In this document: positions 45,022-54,482 of the stretch, one piece after another
How positions within the stretch are numbered: the stretch's first letter is position 1
Layout: every line of letters starts with the position of its first letter
Assembly (NCBI GenBank): GCA_049974865.1
Contig: JBNGCX010000012.1
Span: 10,650-74,649 of the forward strand
Source: JAGSOU01 sp049974865
GTDB taxonomy: Bacteria > Pseudomonadota > Alphaproteobacteria > Rhodobacterales > Rhodobacteraceae
DNA length: 64,000 bases
Direction: 5' to 3'
Translations under genes and position numbers: made by a program
The notes under the pieces: generated by a model
The model's database searches: none
What the model was told of the DNA's origin: nothing
What the model saw: the letters and a program-made list of their open reading frames with translations, nothing else

Positions 45022-45852
45022 TCAGGGCGCGGACAGCCCCACGAAAAGCCCAAAGCCGATCAGCGCCAGTCCGCTGATGCGGGCAAAGCCGTTGCCGAGG
45101 GGCGCCAGCTTCTCCAGCGCGACGAAGACGGCGAGCCCGGCGATCCACCACAGGTTCATGATCCCGCCCACGAACAGCAGCGCCATCAGCGCCCAGCAGC
45201 AGCCCAGGCAATAGGCGCCGTGATGGGCGCCCATGCGGAACGCGCCGCCCAGGCCGGGCCGGCGGTGCTCGGACAGGAACCGCGCGGGCGAGCGGCAATG
45301 CCGCAGGCAGGCCGCCTTGAGCGGTGTGAGTTGGTAAAGCCCCGCCGCCACCAGGATCGCGGCGGCGAAGAGGCGTGAGCTGACCGTCATCATCGGGGCC
45401 GAGATCAGGCCGGCGGGTTGCAGGGCCCATTGCAGGGCCGTCGCGACCATGCTGAACCCGGCCCAGGCGACCAGGTACCCGGCCAGAAAGCACAACCCGA
45501 ACACCGGCGCCCGCGCCGAACCCGCGGTCCGGCGCTTGAGCGCCGTGAACAGCAGCAATGTCGGGGCGGCGCTGGGGGCCATCATGGCGATCATCATGAT
45601 CCACCACATCAGGAAGATCAGCACCGCGTAGGCCGGGGACCACGACCGGCCCGGCCCCATGGCCATCGGCTCGCCGATGGGGCGGGCCATGCGCGTCATC
45701 TCCAGCGCGGACATGGACATGCCTTGCCCCGACACCGTGTACCACGCCGCCAGCAGCACGATCAGCGAGACCGAGACAAGCACGATCGCCCGGTCCCGCC
45801 GGATGAGCCGCTCCAGCCGGCCCGGGCCATTCGCCGCGACGCGCCGCGCCAT
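45022..45852 (-). CDS. DUF2182-type integral membrane protein
   Basis: 276 aa with about six membrane helices. The family core is visible: WWIMMIAMMAPSAAPTLLLF near residue 84, with paired methionines, and HHGAYCLGCCWALMALLF near 210, with a C-x2-CC cluster. DUF2182 has been described as a predicted metal-binding membrane family; the metal and reaction are not established. It lies 6 bases after the DUF1326 gene on the same strand, a pairing that recurs in other bacteria as far as I recall. Confidence 0.85.
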   Translation of the reverse strand: MARRVAANGPGRLERLIRRDRAIVLVSVSLIVLLAAWYTVSGQGMSMSALEMTRMARPIGEPMAMGPGRSWSPAYAVLIFLMWWIMMIAMMAPSAAPTLLLFTALKRRTAGSARAPVFGLCFLAGYLVAWAGFSMVATALQWALQPAGLISAPMMTVSSRLFAAAILVAAGLYQLTPLKAACLRHCRSPARFLSEHRRPGLGGAFRMGAHHGAYCLGCCWALMALLFVGGIMNLWWIAGLAVFVALEKLAPLGNGFARISGLALIGFGLFVGLSAP

Positions 45853-45858
45853 GGCCGG

Positions 45859-46497
45859 TCAGGCGCGAACGACGCCGGCGCCGGTCAGGTGAAGGGCGGC
45901 GAAATGGGCATGGGTGCCGTTGTTCTTCGCCAGGTGAATCGCGCCGCCCGGCGTGCGCGTTGCCCCAGAGGCCAGTTCGGCGGTCGTGAACTCGAACCCG
46001 TTCGGCAGGTTGAGCCTGACCCGATGCGGCTCGCCGGTGACGATATGCGGGATCGGCGTGGCGTTGATCTCGAAGATGTCGCCGACCGTGGCGCTGCCGT
46101 TGCGCTGCTCTCGATCGATCTGCAGGTCGAACGGCGCGGTCAGCGTGGGATGCTTGTTGGGCGCCATCAAGGAGAACACGAACCACATGGTGGCCATTTC
46201 CTCGGTGTCCTCGCCGGTCATGATGGCCTCGAGGGCGGCCCGCTGTTCGTCATCGGCGCGCTCGTCGATGATCAGTTGCATCTCGCCGTTGCCTTCGTGG
46301 ATGGCGCCCGGCCACTTGTAGGTGGCGCCCGCGCGCAGCCCGTCGAGCGTCACCTCGCCGTGGTGTCCCTTGTGGATTTCCAAGACGGCGGCCGCCTCGC
46401 AGGTGCCATCGGTCGGTCGGACGCCGAATTGGCAAGGGCAGCCGAAATTGCAGTTGCAGTTGGCGAGTTCCTCGCCCTGGATTGACCAGTCCTTCAT
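45859..46497 (-). CDS. DUF1326-type protein with N-terminal cysteine cluster
   Basis: 212 aa soluble protein. Residues 12-23 read ANCNCNFGCPCQ, four closely spaced cysteines suited to metal or cluster binding, and a fifth Cys follows near residue 33. The remainder is beta-rich, with GHHGEVTLDGL and the conserved FEFTTAELAS near 168. This matches DUF1326, function unknown. It is the first gene of a two-gene unit with DUF2182. Upstream is a 169-base gap containing a direct repeat TTAAGGAT. Confidence 0.85.
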   Translation of the reverse strand: MKDWSIQGEELANCNCNFGCPCQFGVRPTDGTCEAAAVLEIHKGHHGEVTLDGLRAGATYKWPGAIHEGNGEMQLIIDERADDEQRAALEAIMTGEDTEEMATMWFVFSLMAPNKHPTLTAPFDLQIDREQRNGSATVGDIFEINATPIPHIVTGEPHRVRLNLPNGFEFTTAELASGATRTPGGAIHLAKNNGTHAHFAALHLTGAGVVRA

Positions 46498-46666
46498 GAT
46501 TGTCCCCTATCTGAAACATGACGCCCGATAGGGATGCCTCCGATGCCGGAGCGGCGACGCCCGGCCCGTTTTCTTGGTTGGGGCGCTCCTCCTGTCCCCG
46601 CAAGCACCATAACACAGGCCGAGGGGATTCTTAAGGATCGTTAAGGATTGGGCGGCAGGTGCGGGG

Positions 46667-48154
46667 TCAGAATTCTTCCGCGCCCTGCTGATAGGGTTTG
46701 ACCAGGTTGCCGAAGCGCGTGAACTGGCTCTCGAAGCTCAGTTCGACCGTGCCGATGGGGCCGTGGCGCTGCTTGCCGATGATGACCTCGGCCTTGCCGT
46801 GCAGCCGCTCCATGTCGGCCATCCACTTCTCCATCGCGGCCAGGTCGTCCTCGCCGGGTTTCTCGCGCTCCTTGTAGTATTCGCCGCGATAGACGAACAG
46901 CACCACGTCGGCATCCTGCTCGATCGAGCCCGATTCCCGCAGGTCGCTGAGCTGCGGGCGCTTGTCGTCGCGGCTTTCCACCTGGCGGCTAAGCTGCGAC
47001 AGCGCGATGACGGGGATGTTCAGCTCCTTGGCGATGGCCTTCATCCCCATCGAGATCTCGGCGATTTCGTTCACCCGGTTCTCAGCCGTGCCGCGGCAGA
47101 GCTGCAGGTAGTCGATGATCAGCAGGTCCAGCCCGTGCGTCCGCTTCAGCCGCCGCGCCCGGGCGGCGAGCTGCGCGATCGGCAGGGCGGGAGTGTCGTC
47201 GATATAGAGCGGGCAGGATTCCAGCTGCTTGGCGGCCTCGACGAAGCGGCGGAACTCGCCCTCGGTCATGTCGCCCTGGCGGATCTTGTGACTGGAAATC
47301 TCGGACGCCTCGGCCAGGATCCGCCCCGCCAGCTGCTCGGCGCTCATCTCGAGGCTGAAGAAGCCGACGACCCCGCCATCGACCGCGCCCTCGGTCCCGT
47401 CGGGCTTGGTCCCGCGCTTGTAGGCCTTGGCGACGTTGAAGGCGATGTTGGTGGCCAGCGACGTCTTGCCCATCGAGGGGCGCCCGGCCAGGATCAGCAG
47501 GTCCGAGGGGTGCAGGCCGCCGAGCTTGCGGTCGAGGTCGACCAGCCCGGTCGAGATGCCCGCCATGCCGCCGCCGCGCTGATAGGCGGCGTTGGCCACG
47601 TTCACCGCATCCGTCACCGCCCGCAGGAAGGACTGGAAGCCGGTCTCGGACTGGCCCTGCTCGCCCAGCTTGTAAAGCTTCTGCTCGGCCTCGACGATCT
47701 GCTCCTTGGGTTCGCTGTCCACGTCGACCCGCGCGGCCTTGGACGAGATGTCGTGGCCCAGCTCGATCAACTCGCGCCGGATGGCGAAATCGTAGATCAT
47801 CTGGGCATAGTCGCGTGCCGCGAAGGACGAGATCGCGGCGCCCGCCAGCCGCGCCAGGTAGGCCGGCCCGCCCAGTTCCTTCAGCCCCTCGTCCTCCTCG
47901 AGGAAGGCCTTCAGGGTCACGGGGCTCGCCAGCGCGTTCTTCTGGATTCGCTGCGCGGCCACCTCGTAGATGCGGGCATGCACCGGCTCGTAGAAATGGC
48001 CGGGCTTGATGATCGAGGCGACCCTGTCGAAAACGTCGTTATTGGTCAGGATCGCGCCGAGCAGCTGCTGCTCGGCCTCGATGCTGTGCGGGAGGGTCCC
48101 GCTTTCACTGCCTTCGCTTTCCTGTCCCTGCCGGATGGCGGCGAATTCGTTCAT
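46667..48154 (-). CDS. dnaB: Replicative DNA helicase DnaB
   Basis: Hexameric fork helicase (495 aa). The N-terminal domain begins PHSIEAEQQLLGAILTNND (residues 23-41). The RecA-like domain has Walker A AGRPSMGKTSLA near 215, Walker B LLIIDYLQL near 325, and the DnaB-specific DLRESGSIEQDADVVLFVYR near 400. ATG 48154 has AGGGGCAG upstream. No intein is present. A perfect DnaA box lies 68 bases upstream of the start. Confidence 0.96.
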   Translation of the reverse strand: MNEFAAIRQGQESEGSESGTLPHSIEAEQQLLGAILTNNDVFDRVASIIKPGHFYEPVHARIYEVAAQRIQKNALASPVTLKAFLEEDEGLKELGGPAYLARLAGAAISSFAARDYAQMIYDFAIRRELIELGHDISSKAARVDVDSEPKEQIVEAEQKLYKLGEQGQSETGFQSFLRAVTDAVNVANAAYQRGGGMAGISTGLVDLDRKLGGLHPSDLLILAGRPSMGKTSLATNIAFNVAKAYKRGTKPDGTEGAVDGGVVGFFSLEMSAEQLAGRILAEASEISSHKIRQGDMTEGEFRRFVEAAKQLESCPLYIDDTPALPIAQLAARARRLKRTHGLDLLIIDYLQLCRGTAENRVNEIAEISMGMKAIAKELNIPVIALSQLSRQVESRDDKRPQLSDLRESGSIEQDADVVLFVYRGEYYKEREKPGEDDLAAMEKWMADMERLHGKAEVIIGKQRHGPIGTVELSFESQFTRFGNLVKPYQQGAEEF

Positions 48155-48200
48155 GGACTGCCCCTGTCTTTGGCCTGATGGCTTACAGGCTTCAGGCGCC

Positions 48201-48214
48201 ACAGTTCAAACTGT
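48201..48214. promoter_or_regulatory. Inverted repeat upstream of dnaB, possible operator
   Basis: ACAGTT (48201-48206) and AACTGT (48209-48214) form a 6-bp inverted repeat with a two-base spacer, 47 bases before the dnaB start. The size and spacing suit a dimeric repressor. No regulator is identified. Confidence 0.35.
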
Positions 48215-48221
48215 ATGTTTC

Positions 48222-48230
48222 TGTGGATAA
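48222..48230 (-). promoter_or_regulatory. DnaA box upstream of dnaB
   Basis: The + strand reads TGTGGATAA, the exact complement of the consensus DnaA box TTATCCACA. A second, partial match TGTGGACAC follows at 48233-48241. Both lie in the 184-base gap upstream of dnaB, on the side where its promoter should be. DnaA-dependent control of dnaB is a reasonable inference. Confidence 0.6.
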
Positions 48231-48338
48231 CCTGTGGACACGTGCCTTACCGCAAATCCTAGCGGAAAGCGGGCCGGATGTCGCCACAAATTGCGGCAAC
48301 AGTGCTGACCGACATCTGGATTATTCTGCCGGCTCGGC

Positions 48339-49019
48339 TTAGCCCCCGGCGCGGGCCTCTTGCCAGGCGCGGGGCGCCTCGAGGAACGATTCGACCTCGG
48401 CCAGCGTCTCGGCGTCGAAGGCGCCCGAGGCGCGCGCCTCTTCCAGCACGTCCCACCAGGTGCAGAGGTAGTGCAGTGCCACGCCGTGATCGCCCAGCGT
48501 CTGCTCGGTCTCGGGGAAGATGCCGTAGTAGAAGATCACCGCGGTGTGGCCGCAACTCGCCCCGGTCTCGCGGATCGCGTCCACGAAGCTGAGCTTCGAT
48601 CCGCCATCGGTGGTCAGGTCCTCGACCAGCAGCACGCGCTCGCCCTCGCCCATCGCGCCCTCGATGCGGGCGTTGCGGCCGTAGCCCTTGGGCTTCTTGC
48701 GGACATAGGTCATGGGCAGGGCCAGGCGCTCGGCCACCAGCGCGGCAAAGGGGATGCCCGCGGTCTCGCCGCCGGCGATGTTGTCGAAGGCCTCGAACCC
48801 CGCCTCGCGCATCACGGTCACGGCCAAGAAATCCATCAGCGTGCTCCGGATGCGCGGGAAGCTGATGAGTTTCCGGCAGTCGATATAGGTCGGCGAGGGC
48901 AGGCCGGAGGCCAGGGTGAAGGGCTCGGCGGCGTTGAAATGCACGGCCTCGATCTCCAGCAGCATGCGCGCGGTCAGGCGGGCGATCTCGGCCTTGTCGG
49001 GAAAGGAGGAGGGGATCAT
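48339..49019 (-). CDS. pyrE: Orotate phosphoribosyltransferase
   Basis: 226 aa pyrimidine biosynthesis enzyme that joins orotate and PRPP. Visible are FTLASGLPSPTYIDCRKLISFP near 36-57, the segment FDNIAGGETAGIPFAALVAERL near 80, YVRKKPKGYG near 107 and the PRPP loop VLLVEDLTTDGGSK near 130. ATG 49019 is preceded by a long C/T-rich repeat arm and not a clear ribosome site. It lies after pyrC on the same strand, so the two pathway genes probably share a transcript. Confidence 0.95.
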   Translation of the reverse strand: MIPSSFPDKAEIARLTARMLLEIEAVHFNAAEPFTLASGLPSPTYIDCRKLISFPRIRSTLMDFLAVTVMREAGFEAFDNIAGGETAGIPFAALVAERLALPMTYVRKKPKGYGRNARIEGAMGEGERVLLVEDLTTDGGSKLSFVDAIRETGASCGHTAVIFYYGIFPETEQTLGDHGVALHYLCTWWDVLEEARASGAFDAETLAEVESFLEAPRAWQEARAGG

Positions 49020-49039
49020 GTGGGGAACCTTCTCTGGGT

Positions 49040-49138
49040 CTTCTTCTTGGTCCAAATACTCCCACCGGAGGCGTCGGCCCCGCGGGGCGGGGCCGAAACT
49101 TTCATGCCTCCGGCGGGAGTATTTTCGCCAAGAAGAAG
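49040..49138. repeat. Palindromic intergenic element between pyrC and pyrE
   Basis: The left arm (49040-49072) starts CTTCTTCTTGG and ends CCGGAGGC. The right arm (49106-49138) is its inverted copy, with 29 of 33 positions matching. The 33-base centre is itself GC-rich and partly self-complementary. It would form a large stem between the pyrC stop and the pyrE start. A related single arm occurs at 34345-34377. I recall similar sequences in many Roseobacter genomes. Confidence 0.7.
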
Positions 49139-49143
49139 GGGCA

Positions 49144-50184
49144 TCATTCGGCGACCCGCCAGTGCAGCGGGAAGCCCGGGTCGAACACGGTGACGGGGCC
49201 CGCGCCGGTGTCGATCTTGGCGGGGTAGACGACGGGCGCGTCCTTGACCAGCGTGATCGTCTCGTCATTGGGCGGCAGGCCGTAGAAGGCGGGTCCGTTG
49301 AGCGAGGCGAAGCCTTCCAGCCTGTCCAGCGCGCCCTCGCGCTCGAACACCTCGGCCAGGCAGCTAAGCGTGTTGGTGGCGGTGAAGCAGCCGGCGCAGC
49401 CGCAGGCGCTTTCCTTGTTCTCGTCGGTATGCGGCGCGCTGTCGGTGCCGAGGAAGAAGCGCGCGTCGCCGCCGGTGGCGGCCTCGACCAGCGCCAAGCG
49501 GTGGTTCTCGCGCTTGGCGACCGGCAGGCAGTAGTAATGCGGCTTGATCCCGCCCACCAGGATATGGTTGCGGTTGATGATCAGGTGATGGGTGGTGATC
49601 GTGGCGGCGAGGTCCGCGTCGGCGGATTTAACATAGGCCACGCCGTCGGCGGTGGTCAGGTGCTCCATCACCACGCGCAGGCCGGGGGTGGCGCGGCGGA
49701 CGGGGTCGAGCACGCGTTCGATGAACACCGCCTCGCGGTCGAAGATGTCGATCTCGGGATCGGTCACCTCGCCATGCACGCAGAGAGGGCAGCCGATCTC
49801 GGCCATCTTCTCCAGCACGCCGCGCACCTTGTCGAAATCGCGCACGCCCGAGGCCGAGTTGGTGGTGGCCCCCGCCGGGTAGAGCTTGACCGCGGTGATC
49901 AGCCCGCTGGCATGGGCGGCGGCCAGATCCTCGGGGTCGGTCTCCTCGGTCAGGTAGAGGGTCATCAGCGGGGTGAACTCCGCGCCCTCCGGCAGGGCGG
50001 CGAGGATGCGGTCGCGATAGGCCGTGGCGTCCGCCGCGGTCACCACCGGCGGCACCAGGTTGGGCATGATGATGGCGCGGGCGAAATGGCGGGCGCTTTC
50101 GGGCAGCACGCCCTGCAGCATCGCGCCGTCGCGCAGGTGCAGGTGCCAGTCGTCGGGGCGGCGGAGGGTGAGGCTCTGTGTCAT
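49144..50184 (-). CDS. pyrC: Dihydroorotase, homodimeric type
   Basis: 346 aa zinc amidohydrolase that closes carbamoyl aspartate to dihydroorotate. Metal ligands H14 and H16 are in DDWHLHLRDG, and the carboxylated lysine is in TAVKLYPAGATTNS near 103. Later histidines are in CVHGE, MEHLTT and TDSAPHTDENKE, and the substrate-loop region is ESACGCAGCF. Length and motifs are those of the E. coli-type PyrC. It is divergent from ureD, with a 210-base gap between. Confidence 0.95.
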   Translation of the reverse strand: MTQSLTLRRPDDWHLHLRDGAMLQGVLPESARHFARAIIMPNLVPPVVTAADATAYRDRILAALPEGAEFTPLMTLYLTEETDPEDLAAAHASGLITAVKLYPAGATTNSASGVRDFDKVRGVLEKMAEIGCPLCVHGEVTDPEIDIFDREAVFIERVLDPVRRATPGLRVVMEHLTTADGVAYVKSADADLAATITTHHLIINRNHILVGGIKPHYYCLPVAKRENHRLALVEAATGGDARFFLGTDSAPHTDENKESACGCAGCFTATNTLSCLAEVFEREGALDRLEGFASLNGPAFYGLPPNDETITLVKDAPVVYPAKIDTGAGPVTVFDPGFPLHWRVAE

Positions 50185-50332
50185 GGCGCAGGCGTTACAC
50201 AATTGCGGGCGCGGTTTCCAGTAGGCAATGCGCGCGGGCAGGGCTGAGGGGAGGGGGTGCCGGGAGTTTCGGGCTGCCCGGAATTTGGGCAACCCTGCCC
50301 GGTTTGTGGTCATTAAGCGGAAAACCTGGGCA

Positions 50333-50360
50333 TTGCTGCGTCGCAGCATCGTGTTACACT
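50333..50360 (+). promoter_or_regulatory. Candidate urease operon promoter region with a small palindrome
   Basis: TTGCTG (50333-50338) and TACACT (50355-50360) lie 16 bases apart, about 35 bases before ureD. Both are weak matches to sigma-70 elements. TGCTGCG-T-CGCAGCA (50334-50348) is a 7-bp inverted repeat overlapping the -35 position, so a regulator could block it. No NtrC-type sigma-54 element was recognised. Confidence 0.25.
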
Positions 50361-50394
50361 GACGCCACGGCGCAATGGAGATAAAGCTCCGACC

Positions 50395-51225
50395 ATGTTT
50401 GATGCAGCCGAGGTCCAGACCGGAATGCAGCGCGTGCGCGGGCAGGCGTCCGTCGCCCTGTCGGCGGCGCCGGGCGGTGCGCGGCTGACCGGGCTGCGCC
50501 AGCAGGGATCGGCCAAGGCCTTCCTGCCGCGGGTGCACGGGCGCTGCCCCGAGATTGTGTTCCTGAACACCGCCGGCGGGCTGACCGGGGGTGACCGGCT
50601 GCGCTATGGCGTGACGCTGGACGCGGGGGCGCGCGCCGTGGCCACCACGCAGGCGGCCGAGCGCGCCTATGCGGCCTCCTCCGGCGTGGCGGAGATGGAG
50701 GCGGAGTTCGACCTCGCTCCCGGCGCGCGGCTGGACTGGCTGCCGCAGGAAACCATCCTGTTCGAGGGCTCGGCCCTGTCGCGGCGCAGCCGGTTCCGGC
50801 TGGCGGGCGATGCCGCCTGCCTGCTGGTTGAGATGGTGGTGCTCGGCCGCGCCGCGATGGGCGAGGTGCTGAGCAGCGCCCGCCTGCACGACATGCGCGA
50901 GGTCACCCGCGACGGCCGCCCCGTGCTGATCGAACCGCTGCGTCTGGGCGCCGAGGCGCTGGGGCAGGCCGCGAACCCCGCGGGCCTGTCCGGCGCGCGG
51001 GCGCTGGCCACGGTGGCGCTGGTGGCGCCGGGGGCCGAGGACGCGCTGGCCCCCCTGCGCGCCGCGCTGGGCGGCGAGGGGGTGGCCTCGGCGGCCTCCG
51101 CCTGGGACGGGCGCTGCGTGGCGCGGTTCGCCGCGGGCGACGCGCTGCCGCTGAAACGGGCCGTGGCGCGGGCACTGACGACATTGCGGGGGGGCGAGGA
51201 CCTGCCCCGCGTCTGGCAGATTTGA
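50395..51225 (+). CDS. ureD: Urease accessory protein UreD
   Basis: 276 aa scaffold that helps deliver nickel to apo-urease together with UreF and UreG. Family marks are FLPRVHGRCPEIVFLNTAGGLTGGDRL near 42-68, TTQAAERAYA near 84, and DWLPQETILFEGSALSRR near 113. It is the first gene of the urease operon. GGAGATAAAG precedes its ATG. The gap to ureA is nine bases. Confidence 0.93.
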   Translation: MFDAAEVQTGMQRVRGQASVALSAAPGGARLTGLRQQGSAKAFLPRVHGRCPEIVFLNTAGGLTGGDRLRYGVTLDAGARAVATTQAAERAYAASSGVAEMEAEFDLAPGARLDWLPQETILFEGSALSRRSRFRLAGDAACLLVEMVVLGRAAMGEVLSSARLHDMREVTRDGRPVLIEPLRLGAEALGQAANPAGLSGARALATVALVAPGAEDALAPLRAALGGEGVASAASAWDGRCVARFAAGDALPLKRAVARALTTLRGGEDLPRVWQI

Positions 51226-51234
51226 GGAGACGAA

Positions 51235-51537
51235 ATGAACCTGACGCCGCGTGAAAAGGACAAGCTCCTGGTCAGCCTCGCCGCGATGGTGGCGCGGAAC
51301 CGGCTGGAGCGGGGGGTGAAACTGAACCACCCCGAGGCGATCGCCCTGATCACCGATTACGTGGTGGAGGGCGCGCGCGAGGGCCGTTCGGTGGCCGCGC
51401 TGATGGAGGACGCCGCCCATATCGTCCGCGCCGCGCAATGCATGCCCGGCATCCCCGAGATGATCCACGAGGTGCAGGTCGAGGCCACCTTTCCCGACGG
51501 CACCAAGCTGGTGACCGTTCACCACCCCATCCGCTGA
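51235..51537 (+). CDS. ureA: Urease subunit gamma
   Basis: 100 aa, the standard length for a separate gamma subunit. Typical sequence: MNLTPREKDKLLVSLAAMVA at the start, GVKLNHPEAIALITDYVVEGARE near 30, and HEVQVEATFPDGTKLVTVH near the end. It forms the urease trimer of (alpha-beta-gamma) units in the cytoplasm. GAGGAGACGAA gives its ribosome site. ureB starts 11 bases after its stop. Confidence 0.96.
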   Translation: MNLTPREKDKLLVSLAAMVARNRLERGVKLNHPEAIALITDYVVEGAREGRSVAALMEDAAHIVRAAQCMPGIPEMIHEVQVEATFPDGTKLVTVHHPIR

Positions 51538-51548
51538 GGAGAAAGACG

Positions 51549-51854
51549 ATGATACCCGGCGAGATCATTCCCCGCTCCGGCGAGATCACCCTGAACGCGG
51601 GGCGCGAGGCGATCACGCTGCGCGTCGCCAATACCGGCGACCGGCCGGTGCAGGTCGGCAGCCACTATCATTTCGCCGAGACCAACGCGGCGCTCGATTT
51701 CGACCGGGCGGCCGCGCGCGGCATGCGGCTGGACATTGCCGCGGGGACGGCCGTGCGCTTCGAACCGGGACAGAGCCGGGACGTGACGCTCGTTCCCATC
51801 GCCGGGGCGCGTCGGGTCTTCGGCTTCAATCAACAGGTTATGGGTGACCTGTAA
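51549..51854 (+). CDS. ureB: Urease subunit beta
   Basis: 101 aa, the usual length. Begins MIPGEIIPRSGEITLNAGRE and has the core VANTGDRPVQVGSHYHFAETN near 29-49, RLDIAAGTAVRFEPG and the end VFGFNQQVMGDL. It packs around the alpha subunit and has no catalytic residue. GAGGAGAAAG precedes it. A 27-base gap leads to a histone H1-like gene rather than straight to ureC. Confidence 0.96.
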   Translation: MIPGEIIPRSGEITLNAGREAITLRVANTGDRPVQVGSHYHFAETNAALDFDRAAARGMRLDIAAGTAVRFEPGQSRDVTLVPIAGARRVFGFNQQVMGDL

Positions 51855-51881
51855 TGGATTGTTAGAAAAGAGGAATTTGAA

Positions 51882-52343
51882 ATGACTACGACTCCGAACT
51901 ACAACCTGTGCAACCCCACCAGCAGCGCCGCGCCGCTGCAGGCCTGGGCCAAGCTGTTCGAGATGCAGATGAGCATGGCGACCGCCTGGTTCGACGCGGC
52001 GATGCGGATGAACCCGTTCCTGCCCGCCGTCGATACCGCGGATTATGCCAAGCCGCACCCGGCCCCCGCGGCCAAACCGGCGCCGAAGCCCAAGGCGGCG
52101 CCAAAGCCGAAGGCGGCCGCGAAACCCAAGGCCGCGTCGAAGCCGAAGACCGCCGCGAAGGCCTCCGCCCCGGCGGCGGCCAGCGCCAAGCCGGCCCCCG
52201 CCGCTGAAAAACCCGCGGCAAGGCCCGCCGCCGAGCCGCGCGGCGCCCGCGCCAAAACCGCGTCGGGCGCCGCCGCCAAATCCAATACGCGCCGCCGCCG
52301 CACACCGGCCAAGCCGGCGCAGCCCTTCAAGACCGAGGACTGA
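51882..52343 (+). CDS. Phasin-/histone H1-like Lys/Ala/Pro-rich protein between ureB and ureC
   Basis: 153 aa. Residues 1-60 are a short helical segment (LQAWAKLFEMQMSMATAWFDAAMRM) resembling the start of phasin-type proteins. Residues 60-153 are a basic low-complexity tail built from repeats such as KPKAA and PKPKAA, then RRRR, like histone H1 or PAKA domains that bind DNA or polyanions. It lies inside the urease operon, 27 bases after ureB and 6 before ureC, with AGAGGAATTTGAA upstream. It has no known role in urease. Identity is uncertain; the reading frame is well supported. Confidence 0.75.
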   Translation: MTTTPNYNLCNPTSSAAPLQAWAKLFEMQMSMATAWFDAAMRMNPFLPAVDTADYAKPHPAPAAKPAPKPKAAPKPKAAAKPKAASKPKTAAKASAPAAASAKPAPAAEKPAARPAAEPRGARAKTASGAAAKSNTRRRRTPAKPAQPFKTED

Positions 52344-52349
52344 TCGCCC

Positions 52350-54059
<1,710 letters not shown>

Positions 54060-54197
54060 CCCGGCGCCGCCCGCCATGCCGCGCCGCGGCAAGGGCGCAG
54101 GGCGGGGTTGCGCAAAACGCAATGGAAAGGACCGAAGTGCTGACCTATTATCGTGAGCAGGGAGGAAACGCTTTGCGCCAGCAAAAGGAGTTTCCAA

Positions 54198-54416
54198 ATG
54201 GCCGTGACTACTCATATCCCCGCAGCAAGCCTCGGGACCGTTCTGACCGCACCGTTCCGCGCCATCGGCCGGTTCTTCGTGTACTCCATGGAGAACAACA
54301 GCCGCATCCAGCGCATCCGGCGCCTGCAGGCGATGAGCGATGATCAGCTCGCCAAGCTGGGGATCGCGCGCGAGGACATCGTGCACCACGTCTTCAAGGA
54401 CGTCTACGGCATCTGA
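54198..54416 (+). CDS. DUF1127 protein between ureC and ureE
   Basis: 72 aa with the DUF1127 (YjiS-like) end: RIRRLQAMSDDQLAKLGIAREDIVHHVFKDVYG, near residues 38-70, preceded by an amphipathic segment RAIGRFFVYSMEN. These small Arg-rich proteins are common in alphaproteobacteria; some members bind RNA or affect phosphate and carbon metabolism. AAAGGAG at 54184-54190 fixes ATG 54198. A TATTAT at 54146-54151 may be its own -10 element, so it may be expressed separately. No known urease function. Confidence 0.85.
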   Translation: MAVTTHIPAASLGTVLTAPFRAIGRFFVYSMENNSRIQRIRRLQAMSDDQLAKLGIAREDIVHHVFKDVYGI

Positions 54417-54482
54417 GGCCCTTTCGCCCGGGGCGCGCGGCGGCTATGCTCGCACCAAGCGCCCCGAGTGAAGAGGCCAGAC

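Noticed and set aside
45015..45029. Small palindrome CGCCCTG-T-CAGGGCG at the DUF2182 stop codon, considered as a terminator
   Set aside because: Only seven base pairs with a one-base loop and no T-run; too short to fold as a hairpin.
48201..48241. Possible replication origin
   Set aside because: One perfect and one partial DnaA box without an AT-rich unwinding region or further boxes is not enough. A regulatory site for dnaB is more likely.
52066..52330. Short repeated DNA units in the ureB-ureC interval, first suspected to be a repeat array
   Set aside because: The repetition comes from codons for Lys, Pro and Ala in a low-complexity protein tail. Units are irregular and in frame, with no spacers, so it is neither CRISPR nor a satellite.
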